NCBI GenBank assembly: GCA_030042915.1
Contig: JASHYS010000168.1
Coordinates: 1-12,078 of the forward strand
DNA length: 12,078 nt
From: Acidobacteriaceae bacterium
Lineage (GTDB): Bacteria > Acidobacteriota > Terriglobia > Terriglobales > Acidobacteriaceae
Direction of reading: 5' to 3'
Shown one piece after another: positions 1 through 8,200 of this stretch. The stretch's first letter is position 1, and every line of letters begins with the position of its first letter. A program made the position numbers and the translations under genes. The notes beneath the pieces were generated by a model, which saw nothing but the letters and a program-made list of their open reading frames with translations, ran no database searches and had not been told where the DNA came from.

Positions 1-447
1 AGACGGAGGAGCTACGGTGGTTCGAGTCGAGGCCATCGCGAGATCGGCTGGGCAGCGGTGAGAAGTCTAGTAAGGCTACCATAAAGATAAAATAAAGAAA
101 GCATAAATGCGGATCAGCATCTGCCCTTCCCCTGGGAACGGCCGCATTGCTGCACGCACCGTCTGCCATCATCACGGCGACGGATAGACGGCTAGGATGA
201 GATCCGTTTTCTACTGATCGATACCAAAGGTGAAGATCTTGTCGATTCAGATTGCTCGAGGAATCTGATCTTTCGACCGAGCTTCCGCCCCTCACTCACG
301 AATACATGAAGCTCCGTGCCGCATCGGCCAAGACTCTGATGAAAGCGGAGGCAGCCGCGGCCAATACCGTGGCGGTCGTTGGCGCGTCTCCGGGCGGAAA
401 CCGAAGGGCAATGTGTCGAACCACAAAGCTTAGGGAGGCTGTGGGGC
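1..447. other. Non-coding stretch left of the tRNA gene
   Basis: No convincing gene is visible. Two reading frames open at the left edge close at stops at 59-61 and 93-95; either could be the tail of a gene outside the window, and the sequence does not decide between them. A purine-rich, AT-rich tract lies at about 77-107. Several inverted repeats follow: 109-114 with 119-124, 159-164 with 186-191, and a longer hairpin at 241-277. This last hairpin has an outer 5-bp arm (241-245 with 273-277) and an inner 7-bp arm (247-253 with 262-268). It lies downstream of the minus-strand tRNA but lacks a T-run, so I do not call it a terminator. Confidence 0.4.
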
Positions 448-524
448 TGGTGACCCCGGGCTGATTCGAACAGCCGACACGCAGTTTAGGAAACTGCTGC
501 TCTATCCATCTGAGCTACGGGGCC
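448..524 (-). tRNA. tRNA-Arg (anticodon CCU)
   Basis: Read on the minus strand, the sequence folds into a full cloverleaf. The 7-bp acceptor stem pairs GGCCCCG with CGGGGTC, including one G-U pair. The D arm is closed by GCTC and GAGC. The anticodon stem pairs GCAGT with ACTGC around the loop TTCCTAA, giving anticodon CCU, which reads the AGG arginine codon. The variable loop has five bases, and the T arm pairs GGCTG with CAGCC around TTCGAAT. The discriminator base is A at 451, and the CCA end is encoded at 448-450. The gene stands alone and is transcribed away from the riboswitch-controlled receptor gene. I could not identify a clear promoter for it. Confidence 0.96.
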
Positions 525-728
525 ACTTTAGAATCACCGCATAGCAACGGTATCGCCAAAGGCCTAGTTTCTGGAATAACGTCGCCGCAAGTGAAATACG
601 GAAAGACCACAATATCAACAGGGTAGCATCAAGAAGGTGCTGAGGGCGAAGGGCGTGAGAGGTGCGCTCTACCGAGTGGACGCACGGAAGGCGCCGCCAG
701 AGCACTTTACTTTTTGGTACTCCGCTTT

Positions 729-758
729 TTGACTTTGCCCTCCCCTCCCGGCTATAAA
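729..758 (+). promoter_or_regulatory. Sigma70-like promoter of the cobalamin receptor gene
   Basis: The -35 box TTGACT (729-734) and the -10 box TATAAA (753-758) each match consensus at five of six bases and are 18 bases apart. Transcription would start near 765, about 60 bases before the riboswitch begins, so the whole aptamer would be in the transcript. The tract between the boxes is pyrimidine-rich. Position, strand and the downstream riboswitch all support the call; the start point is inferred. Confidence 0.65.
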
Positions 759-825
759 AGTTGATGTCATCGAAGTCGCTTCCATGACGTCACTGCCGCG
801 GCCTCGCGCTGCGGTCAACTCATTA

Positions 826-1097
826 CCGTAATCGCCAGGATGCTCGGGAAGGCGGTGAAACTCCGCCACTGCCCCGCAACTGTGAGCGCACCCGCTTTCG
901 TTCCCGTCCTTTAGAGGAATTGGAACGGATGCAGGATTTCGAGCCAGGGCTCGTTTGATCCAAGCGAACGTACCCCATTAGCCACTGAAGTCGAAGCCAT
1001 TCCATTCGACTTTGGGAAGGCGGCTGCCGCAAATTCCGAGATGCTGCAAGAGCTCTGAATTTGCCGAAAAGCGCAAGTCAGGAGACCGGTCCTACGG
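826..1097 (+). promoter_or_regulatory. Cobalamin (adenosylcobalamin-type, class I) riboswitch
   Basis: The hallmark segments of the family occur in order. GGGAA is at 846-850, followed by GGTGAAACTCC (854-864) in the P5 hairpin, where GGCGG (851-855) pairs with CCGCC (863-867). CTGCCCCGCAACTGTGA follows at 869-885. GCCACTG is at 981-987 and GGGAAGGCGGC at 1014-1024. The B12 box AAGTCAGGAGACC is at 1075-1087. The outer P1 helix can be formed by CCGTA (826-830) with TACGG (1093-1097). The family binds cobalamins in the transcript leader and usually lowers expression when the ligand is abundant. Here it sits directly in front of an outer-membrane TonB-dependent receptor, the classic target. The insert between 886 and 980 holds a variable peripheral stem. 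Which cobalamin form is preferred cannot be read with certainty. Confidence 0.95.
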
Positions 1098-1141
1098 CGG
1101 TTTCAACCGCTTTCACGTTCCGAGGGGAACGAAGGAGCATC
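1097..1141 (+). promoter_or_regulatory. Riboswitch expression platform with ribosome-site masking hairpin
   Basis: Just past the aptamer, GCGGT (1097-1101) pairs with ACCGC (1106-1110) to form a small P13-like hairpin. Its loop side GTTTCA (1100-1105) is the exact reverse complement of TGAAAC in the P5 loop (856-861), as expected for the L5-L13 kissing interaction. Next, GTTCC (1117-1121) pairs with GGAAC (1126-1130). Around that stem, CTTTC (1110-1114) can pair with GAAGG (1131-1135), the first part of the Shine-Dalgarno GAAGGAG (1131-1137), with one G-U pair. There is no intrinsic terminator with a T-run. Control of translation initiation is therefore the likely mode, which is my inference from pairing by eye. 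Confidence 0.6.
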
Positions 1142-3676
1142 ATGCCGACTCTGAATTTCTTGCGCCCCGCTTTCAGCCGCTTGCTTTGCGCGCTCGCCGC
1201 GCTTCTGCTCCTCGAAATCGCTGCTCCCTGCCTTGCCGCATCCGTCCACGGCGTGGTCACTGATGCGACCGGCGCCAGGGTTACCGGCGCTACCGTCTCA
1301 CTTGTCAGCAATGGAGAAGTCGTCGCCTCGTGCGTCTCGATGGCCGACGGCACTTTCCAGCTCGCCACAGGATCGGGCGGCCGATTCTTCCTGGTTGTCA
1401 CGGCCAAAAGCTTCCGCCAGTTACAGACGCCCGATTTCTACGCCGGCCAGTTCGACGCCATGGAGCGCAACCTCGTGCTTGAGCCGGAGTGGGTGCGCGA
1501 ATCCATTGTCGTGACCGCCGACGGCGTGCCCACGCCGCAGCCGCAAACCAGTGCTGCAACCACGGTCCTGACTCCACTCGACCTGGCGGTGCGCGACGAT
1601 TTCGTCAGCGTCCTGCGTCTGATGCCCGGCACATTTGTTGCGCAAGACGGCCAGCGCGGCGCGCAAGCCTCACTCTTCGTTCGCGGCGGCGACTCCGACA
1701 ATAACAAGATCCTGGTCGACGGCGTCGATGCCGGCGATCTCGGCGGCCAATTCAGTTTTGGCCCTCTTTCTACCACCGCCCTGGACAACGCTGAAATCTA
1801 TCGCGGCCCCGATTCGAATCTCTACGGCGCCGACGCAGAAAGCGGCACCGTCAACTTGACCACTCCTCACGGCACCACCAGCTTCCCTTCCCTGCTCTTC
1901 CAGGGCGATGCGGGGAACTTTTACACCTCGCGCGAGCAACTGCAAATTGCCGGGGCGCATAAGAAGCTCGACTACCTGGGCGCGGCCAGCTGGCTGCAAA
2001 CTTCAAACGACCTGCCCAACGACGAGTATCACGTTGCCACGGCGGCCGCCAATCTCGGCATTGCTCTGAGCAGCACGACGCAGGTTCGCGGCACGGTCCA
2101 TTATGGCGTGGACGCCACCGGCGCACCCAACGCGTGGGACTTCTACAACGTGGCCGACGATGCCACGCAAAAAGACCAGGACATTTTCCTGAGCGCAGCC
2201 ATCGACAACCAGACCACGGCCAGCTTTCATAACACGGCGACGTACGGCCTGACGCGCAAGCGTGAGCAGTACCACTTATGGCAGCCCGACGGCACATGCA
2301 TTCCCGCAGGCACCTGCACTGGGCCCGTCACTTACACGGGCGGCAACTACTTCGGTCTGCCCATCACCATTACCGGCGCCAACGACTACAGTGTCACCGG
2401 TCCGGCACTGCTCGATTACAGCCAGGCCAATGGCGTCACCTATCCCACCGAATCGCAGATCGTTTCAAACCGCGATCAGCTTGTCTATCACGGCGACCTC
2501 ACGTTCACGCCGCATCTCGTCGGCCTTATCGGCTTTCAGTTTGAAGACGAGCGTGGCGCCGACCCCAATGGTTTTTACCCATCGGTAGAGCGCACCAACT
2601 ACGACTACATCGCCGCGGTGCACGGCGATTTCAAGAGCCGCTTCTTCTATTCCCTCGGTGGCAGTCTCGAGCACTACTCGCTTTTCGGCGTCCAGACCAA
2701 TCCCCGCGGCGGCTTCTCCTATTACGTGCTGCGTCCCCGCTCCGGCGCCTTCAGCGGCACACGTATTCTGTTCAACTACGGCCAAGCCGTTCGCGAGCCT
2801 TCGCTCACCGATCAGTTCTACTCCCTCTACAGCTTTCTCGAGATGAACGGCGCTCAATCCACCATCCAGCAGCTCCACATCACGCCGCTGGCCGCGCCGG
2901 GCGTCCGCACCTACGAAGGAGGCGTGGAGCAATCCTTCATTAGCCAGCGCATCATCTTCCGCACCAGCTTCTTTCACAACGAATTCGGCCAGCAGATTGA
3001 GTACGTGGGACTCGATCTCGTTCCCGAGCTGATAACCGGTCTCACTGCCGCCCAGCAAGCCAGCCTGGAATCCACGCTCGTTGTCGACGGCGCCTACGAA
3101 CTCACCATCAACAGCGAAGCCTATCGCGCCCTGGGCGTCGAATCGAGCGTTGAATCCGGCATTGGCCGCAACATCTTTCTGCGCGGCGGCTACACGTATC
3201 TCGACGCCGTGGTCCAGCGCTCCTTCGCCAACGACGACGTCGCGCTTCTGGGCCCCATTCCCACGTACAACAATGTTCCCAACGGTATTGAGATCGGCGC
3301 CATCTCGCCGCTCGAGGGCGCGCGCCCCTTCCGCCGTCCGCCGCACACCGGCTACTTCACCGCTACCTACGCCGGCAAGCGCCTCACCGGCATCTTTACC
3401 TCCGCTTTCGCCAGCCGCTCCGACGATTCCGATTTCCTCGGCGGCGAAGATGTGAACGGCGGCAACAGCCTGCTGCTGCCCAATCGCAATCTCGACTGGG
3501 GCTACGCCAAGCTCGACCTTGGCGGCAGCTTCCAACTCCTGAAGTGGATGGACATTTACGCTGACGCCGAAAATCTTCTCAACAACCAGCACATCGCGCC
3601 CATCGGCTACCCCAGTCTCCCGATCAACGTCCGCGGCGGCATCCGCCTTCGCTGGGGCCCCGGCAGCGGCCACTGA
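1142..3676 (+). CDS. TonB-dependent outer-membrane receptor, probable cobalamin transporter (BtuB-type)
   Basis: An 844-residue TonB-dependent receptor that probably takes up cobalamin or another corrinoid across the outer membrane, using energy relayed by TonB-ExbB-ExbD. The ATG at 1142 is preferred over an in-frame TTG at 1061, which lies inside the riboswitch. It has GAAGGAG four bases upstream and begins a good signal peptide (about 1-33, ending CLAA). Residues 35-117 form a carboxypeptidase-regulatory-like beta domain (VHGVVTDATGA, then MADGTFQL). SIVVTADG (121-128) resembles the TonB box of BtuB. The plug covers about 138-243 (SLFVRGGDSDNNKILVDGVD, then IYRGPDSNLYGADAESGTVN). The rest is a beta barrel. 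Cys386 and Cys392 lie close together in a likely surface loop. The substrate is inferred from the riboswitch. The fused N-terminal domain is absent from E. coli BtuB. No vitamin B12 ABC transporter genes are adjacent in the window. Confidence 0.9.
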   Translation: MPTLNFLRPAFSRLLCALAALLLLEIAAPCLAASVHGVVTDATGARVTGATVSLVSNGEVVASCVSMADGTFQLATGSGGRFFLVVTAKSFRQLQTPDFYAGQFDAMERNLVLEPEWVRESIVVTADGVPTPQPQTSAATTVLTPLDLAVRDDFVSVLRLMPGTFVAQDGQRGAQASLFVRGGDSDNNKILVDGVDAGDLGGQFSFGPLSTTALDNAEIYRGPDSNLYGADAESGTVNLTTPHGTTSFPSLLFQGDAGNFYTSREQLQIAGAHKKLDYLGAASWLQTSNDLPNDEYHVATAAANLGIALSSTTQVRGTVHYGVDATGAPNAWDFYNVADDATQKDQDIFLSAAIDNQTTASFHNTATYGLTRKREQYHLWQPDGTCIPAGTCTGPVTYTGGNYFGLPITITGANDYSVTGPALLDYSQANGVTYPTESQIVSNRDQLVYHGDLTFTPHLVGLIGFQFEDERGADPNGFYPSVERTNYDYIAAVHGDFKSRFFYSLGGSLEHYSLFGVQTNPRGGFSYYVLRPRSGAFSGTRILFNYGQAVREPSLTDQFYSLYSFLEMNGAQSTIQQLHITPLAAPGVRTYEGGVEQSFISQRIIFRTSFFHNEFGQQIEYVGLDLVPELITGLTAAQQASLESTLVVDGAYELTINSEAYRALGVESSVESGIGRNIFLRGGYTYLDAVVQRSFANDDVALLGPIPTYNNVPNGIEIGAISPLEGARPFRRPPHTGYFTATYAGKRLTGIFTSAFASRSDDSDFLGGEDVNGGNSLLLPNRNLDWGYAKLDLGGSFQLLKWMDIYADAENLLNNQHIAPIGYPSLPINVRGGIRLRWGPGSGH

Positions 3677-3727
3677 AGAGTTCAGCCGCTGGCGGTCCGT
3701 GGTCAAGGCCGGGGTTGGCTTCGGAGC

Positions 3728-3760
3728 GGAAAAATCGGCTCACAAAAGCTACCTTTTTCC
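3728..3760 (+). terminator. Possible weak terminator hairpin of the cobalamin receptor gene
   Basis: GGAAAAA (3728-3734) can pair with TTTTTCC (3754-3760), and inside it GCT (3738-3740) can pair with AGC (3747-3749). It is about 50 bases after the stop codon. The T-run lies within the stem rather than after it, and the inner part is loosely paired, so this is not a canonical intrinsic terminator. It is the only hairpin near the gene end. Confidence 0.25.
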
Positions 3761-4350
3761 GGTCAAAATGTGCACTTCTGCAGCACAAAATCGAGCGATT
3801 TTGCGGGTACAAGTGTTGATTATAAAGCAGTTATCTCCTCATCCACGCCCAAAAAATTTGATTAATTATTTTCCTCCTCCGGTTTTGATTTTGGCGGGCG
3901 GCCCGGGCGCCTGGCGTTGGGCGCCGGCCGGCCTGATGCGTCGACTTTCGGGATCCATTGGTTTGTCCTTTCGCGCCCCCCACCCCCCACCATCTCCATA
4001 CCCAAATACGTGAAGAGAGAGGGTTTATGGGAGGGGGGATTCTCCTAAATTGGTCATTCTAAAGCACCGGTTTTCGTAAATACGTCATTTTGGGGGCGGT
4101 TACGGGCTTTTGGCACCGAAAGCCCCCGCAGAGACGCTATTTTCTTTGACTCTGATGCGATTGTCCGCGAATGAGCGGAAATTATCTGCAAAGTTTGGAG
4201 ATTTTTTATTTGCCTTGGAATGAGAGAGATAGCGTGGGTCTAGCGGGAGGACGGGACTTGACATGACGGTGGACCACGTTCGGCGGTGCTGTGGATGGGC
4301 TGACCGGCTACGCGGAAGTTATGAAGATTTGGGAGTGTCGGAGAATTCAT

Positions 4351-4495
4351 CGCGGCTGCGCCGCGTACTTGATTTCGAAAAACCTTAGCCGCGCGTTTTG
4401 GCACGACTGAAGTCGTGCCCTGACACAAGGCAGCCCTCAGGGGCTAAAGCCAGCATCGTTTGAAGGGGCGCTTTCGGCCCGGCTGAGGCCGTGCC
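4351..4495. repeat. Cluster of palindromes, probable acidobacterial dispersed intergenic repeat
   Basis: Four hairpin-forming units follow one another. CGCGGC (4351-4356) pairs with GCCGCG (4360-4365). GGCACGACT (4400-4408) pairs with AGTCGTGCC (4411-4419). AGCCC (4432-4436) pairs with GGGCT (4441-4445). A looser GGCCCGGCTGAGGCCGTGCC lies near 4476-4495. The minus-strand frame reads GHDFSRA, a peptide that I recall from many spurious acidobacterial gene calls made across such repeats; this is memory, not a search. The arrangement resembles REP-type elements. Position between genes and absence of a ribosome site argue against coding. Confidence 0.6.
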
Positions 4496-4705
4496 CTTGT
4501 TACAAGACACGGATTGTGGCTGATCAGCGGGCATGCGGAAGTTGCGCTTTCCGGGTGCTGAGACCGCGAAAGTCATACAAGCCGCGTCGGGGCGCCCAGG
4601 GCAGGGCTTGGTCTCCGGAGACCGGGGTTCCCCGCTTTTTCCACAGATTAGCCGGCAACCCCCTATTTTTCCGCACCATGCAATCCGATTTCCGGCATTT
4701 CCCTC

Positions 4706-4735
4706 TTGGAAAATACGGCGTTTCTGCCCTACAAT
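4706..4735 (+). promoter_or_regulatory. Candidate sigma70-like promoter for the large receptor gene
   Basis: TTGGAA (4706-4711, four of six to the -35 consensus) and TACAAT (4730-4735, five of six to the -10 consensus) are separated by 18 bases. Transcription would start near 4742, giving a leader of about 530 bases before the receptor ATG at 5274. I saw no better-matched promoter closer to the gene, though an alternative sigma factor could use one I cannot recognise. Confidence 0.45.
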
Positions 4736-4741
4736 GGCCCT

Positions 4742-5273
4742 CTTGAAAGATCAGCGGGCCCGGGTGGTCGGATTCCCGGAGTGTTTACAGGCGCTGGAGC
4801 CTGCAGACACAAAACGGATACAAAGAACCTGGTTGACAGCGCAAGCCGGAGACTGGAAACCGCGCCGTTTCATCGCCTCTGTCGGCCTTTGTTTGTCCCC
4901 TGCGTTTCGTTTGCTGTAATTGAAATGCTTTCGCGTGAGGGCACGGCGGTAGAGACTAGAGACCGTTCGACCCGGGCCCGGATATCCCTCATCCATGCGC
5001 CAGGCAAGTCCGCGAACCATTCGTGGTTCTCACTGCCGTTTTGCCATGCACGCGGTTTCGTTTGGCAGTTCACCGAATATTCATCGAGGATTTGTACCCT
5101 TGCGACTTGGGGAGCCGAACGTTCTTGCATATTCGAATGCGCCCTGGATGACTGCGGGCCGACCAGTGTCAAATGGCTGGCGCGCTGCCTGCTGTGCCGC
5201 ATCGCCGCAGCGGCCGCGTCGCTCTTTGTCAACGCAATTCCTTGTCGAAAGCAAACTACTTTGGAGGGCAGTT
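4742..5273 (+). other. Long 5' leader of the Oar-like receptor gene
   Basis: No gene or known riboswitch class was recognised in this stretch. Visible structure includes CAGGC with GCCTG within about 4785-4805, and a 6-bp hairpin GAACCA (5014-5019) with TGGTTC (5024-5029) capped by TTCG. The receptor frame stays open upstream to 4995, but that part has no signal-peptide character and no ribosome site, so it is treated as untranslated. Whether it is transcribed depends on the promoter at 4706-4735. Confidence 0.35.
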
Positions 5274-8200
5274 ATGACATTTCATCGGATTCGCCTGGGC
5301 GTTGTCTGCCTGGCCGCAATTCTGGTTGCGCCTCTCATGCTCGCGCAACAGGAGACGCTGGGCTCCTTGAACGGCACCGTGCTCGATACGACGGGAGCGG
5401 CCGTGATCGGAGCTACGGTGACGGCAATCAACAACCAAACCACGCTCACCCGTTCCATCAAGACCTTGAACACGGGATTCTGGCAGATCCTCGATCTTCC
5501 CATTGGCACTTACGATGTGTCTATCGCCAAAGACGGTTTTGCAACGGAACGCATCCCCAATCTGCTGGTGCAGGAATCCCGAGCGACAACGATCAATACC
5601 AGCCTCAAGCCCGGAAGCGTCTCGGAATCGGTGACCGTGAACGCCAATCCCATGCTGAATGCCACCGACACGACCAACGGCTACACGCTTGACCAGGCTC
5701 AAATCGCCGCCACGCCGCTGGCCACGGGCAGTTTTACGCAATTGGCGGTTCTGGCGCCGGGCGTGAGTTCGCAGTTGCTGGCGGGGGTGGGCACCGATGC
5801 CGGTCTGGGTAACCAGCCCATCTGGGCGAACGGGCAGCGCGCCACTGACAACACCATCACCGTAAACGGCGTGGACGTGGGCAACCTGTTCAATGGGCAA
5901 ACCTCCAGCCAGGACGAGTCGCAACGGTTTCAGTTCAACATCGGCGAAGGAAATACGACCGGGGGACAGACGCAGGACAACGTCGCTGTATACGGGTCGA
6001 ACGGCAACGGACTGGCCTCGCCGCCGCCGGAGTTCATCCAGGAACTGAGCGTAACGACTTCGATGTACGACGCGGGGCAAGGACAGACCAGCGGCGCCCA
6101 CATCGGCATGATCACCTCAAGCGGCTCGAACAAGCTGCACGGACAGCTCTACGGAGTGTATGGCAATAACTTCATGAACGCGGATCCGTTTTTCTACAAG
6201 CAGGACGTCCAGCTCGGCACGCTTCCGGCTTCAGAGGAGGACCCTCAACTGCACCGCTGGAACGCGGGCGGAACCCTCGGCGGGCCGATCGTAAAAAACA
6301 AGCTGTTCTTCTTCGTGGGTTACCAGCACCTGTACGATTCCGACCAGACGGGCGCACTGGCGCAGTTCCAGGTGCCTTCAGGACTGACCGATGACCGCAG
6401 CACCACAGGCATCGCGAATGCCCTGTGCAGCTATTTCGCCGCCAACGGGGGGTACACCACGTCCTCGGAGGATTGCGCCACTAACGGAGCACAGAAACAT
6501 CCGTCCTCCTCGTGGAATTCGGCGGCCGTTGCGCTGTTGCAGGAAAAGCTGAACGGGAACTATCTGATCCCATCGGCGGACGCCAATGCGGAATCCCAGC
6601 TCCTGGGCGGGCAGCCGGACGTAAACCAAATCAGCACCTCCACCTTCAAGGGAGATTGGGGCACCGGGTCGCTGGACTTCAACGCGAGCGGCAACGACCA
6701 TCTCTCTGCCAAGTACCTCTACCAGCACACGCCCACGGTGAGTCCTTTTGCGTCCTCCGACACCTTCGGCTTCCCAGTGAGCGAAGACACCGGAGCGCAG
6801 ACCGGGTCCCTGACCAACTCCATCACCATCGGGCCGAGGATCAACTGGGTGCAGACGGTCGGCTTCTCGCGGCAGAAGGTGTACAGCAGCTTTTCCAATG
6901 GGCTCTCCGCCTCTGACGTGAGCATCACCGCGCCCGGGAACATTTTGCCCGGCATCGAAGGGGAGTACTTTGGGGTGGACAGCTACTCTCCCTTCGACAC
7001 GGCCAAAGTGGGGCCCCTGAACGACGATGGCTTCATCGATCAGGGATACTTCCAGAATCGTTTATCCCCATCGACCACAGCCATCTTTTCGTTGGGTAAG
7101 CACACCGTCAGCGCCGGGTTTAACTACAACTACACCCAGCTTAATATCAGGAACGACGCCGAGAATCATTCGTATGTGGAGACGAGCTCATTTACGAATT
7201 TCCTGGCGGGCAAACTGCACGGCGGAAAAGTGCTGCAGGGCGCTTCCAATCGCTATTACCGCTCCCAGGACATTGGCGGCTTCGCAATGGATAAATGGCA
7301 AGTGCTGCCCAATCTCAGCGTCACCGCCGGTGTGCGCTATGACTACAATGGACCGTTCAGCGAGAAGAACGGCGACCTGTTCAACTTCGACCCCTCCCGC
7401 TATTCGTCCACAGACAGTGCAGTAACTGACACGGGCTTCATCGTGGCCGGGAACAACAAACAGTTCGGAACGCCCGGTGTGAGCGATTCCACGCTGACTG
7501 GCCGGCAATGGGGCATCGCCCCGCGCATCGGGGTGGCATGGGCGCCAAAGTTCAACCACGGAACAGTGATCTGGCGCGCCGGCGCCGGTATGTACTATAA
7601 CCGCGGGCAGTACTTCCAGTACCTTTCTCCGCCGGCCGGGTCGGGGATCAGCGGGCCCTTTGGCGTGACCCAGGAAGCGCCTTTTGCGGCCTACACGAGC
7701 GCCAATGGAACGCTCAGCCAGCCTTTCACCAGCTTTGTATCGCCGACCACGCCCAGCAACATTGCATCGCTGATGCCGACGATTGACTCCATTGAATCCA
7801 CCTGCACTGCAGCCAATGTGTTCAATGGCTACACCAGCAGCGGCCAGAGCATCCTGATTCCCTATAGCTGCGACGACGGCGCGCCCGACGGGCCACTGGT
7901 GATCGGGAACTACAACGTAAACAACGTCCTGCCATATACGGAAAACTGGACTTTGGATATGCAGTGGCAGCCGCGTGGAGACACGTCAATCGACATCGGC
8001 TATGTGGGGAACCGCGGCAAGCACGCAGTGATTCCCATTCCGTTCAACGAACCGGCACTGTGCACGCCGGGCAATTACCAGACGCTTTCCGCCTGTCACG
8101 GCCAGGAGTACTCGTACGGCGTTCAGGTGCTGAGCAACGACACCGACTCCAACGGGAACCCGTTGCCTATGGCCACGGAGCCATACGATTCGTTCACCGG

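Larger units (their letters stand above)
3677..4705. other. Long intergenic region without a convincing gene
   Basis: About 1 kb between the two receptor genes. The part at about 3765-4240 is visibly poorer in GC than the flanking genes. It carries homopolymer runs: a C-run pair at 3976-3988 (CCCCCCACCCCCC) and GGGAGGGGGG near 4029-4038. An inverted repeat GGGCTTT (4104-4110) with AAAGCCC (4119-4125) is also present. Short open frames here have no ribosome site and low-complexity products, and I do not accept them as genes. The part at 4351-4495 is a palindrome cluster listed separately. The stretch may hold dispersed repeats or an unrecognised small RNA, but the sequence alone does not show which. 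Confidence 0.5.

Noticed and set aside
1..95. Possible 3' end of a gene entering from the left edge
   Set aside because: Two frames are open to stops at 59 and 93, and neither short peptide can be recognised, so no call is justified.
252..464. Short plus-strand frame left of the tRNA
   Set aside because: It needs a TTG start, has no ribosome site, and runs into the tRNA gene on the opposite strand.
448..524. tRNA gene as an integration site for a mobile element
   Set aside because: No integrase gene and no second copy of the tRNA 3' end were found in the window.
1061..1141. In-frame TTG start extending the first receptor by 27 residues
   Set aside because: It lies inside the riboswitch aptamer, just upstream of the B12 box. 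The ATG at 1142 has a ribosome site and begins the signal peptide.
2465..3706. Long antisense frame (413 codons) opposite the first receptor
   Set aside because: It is a compositional shadow: Ala/Val/Gly-rich, no ribosome site, and fully opposite a well-supported gene.
4240..4576. Overlapping short minus-strand frames, one containing GHDFSRA
   Set aside because: They are produced by the palindrome cluster. There are no ribosome sites, and the peptide reflects repeated intergenic DNA.
4995..5273. In-frame upstream extension of the second receptor
   Set aside because: The extra 93 residues have no signal-peptide or domain character. The ATG at 5274 has GGAGG at good spacing followed by a clear signal peptide.
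5256..6101. Antisense frame (281 codons) opposite the second receptor
   Set aside because: It is Arg-rich low-complexity translation of a GC-rich gene's other strand, with no recognisable motif.
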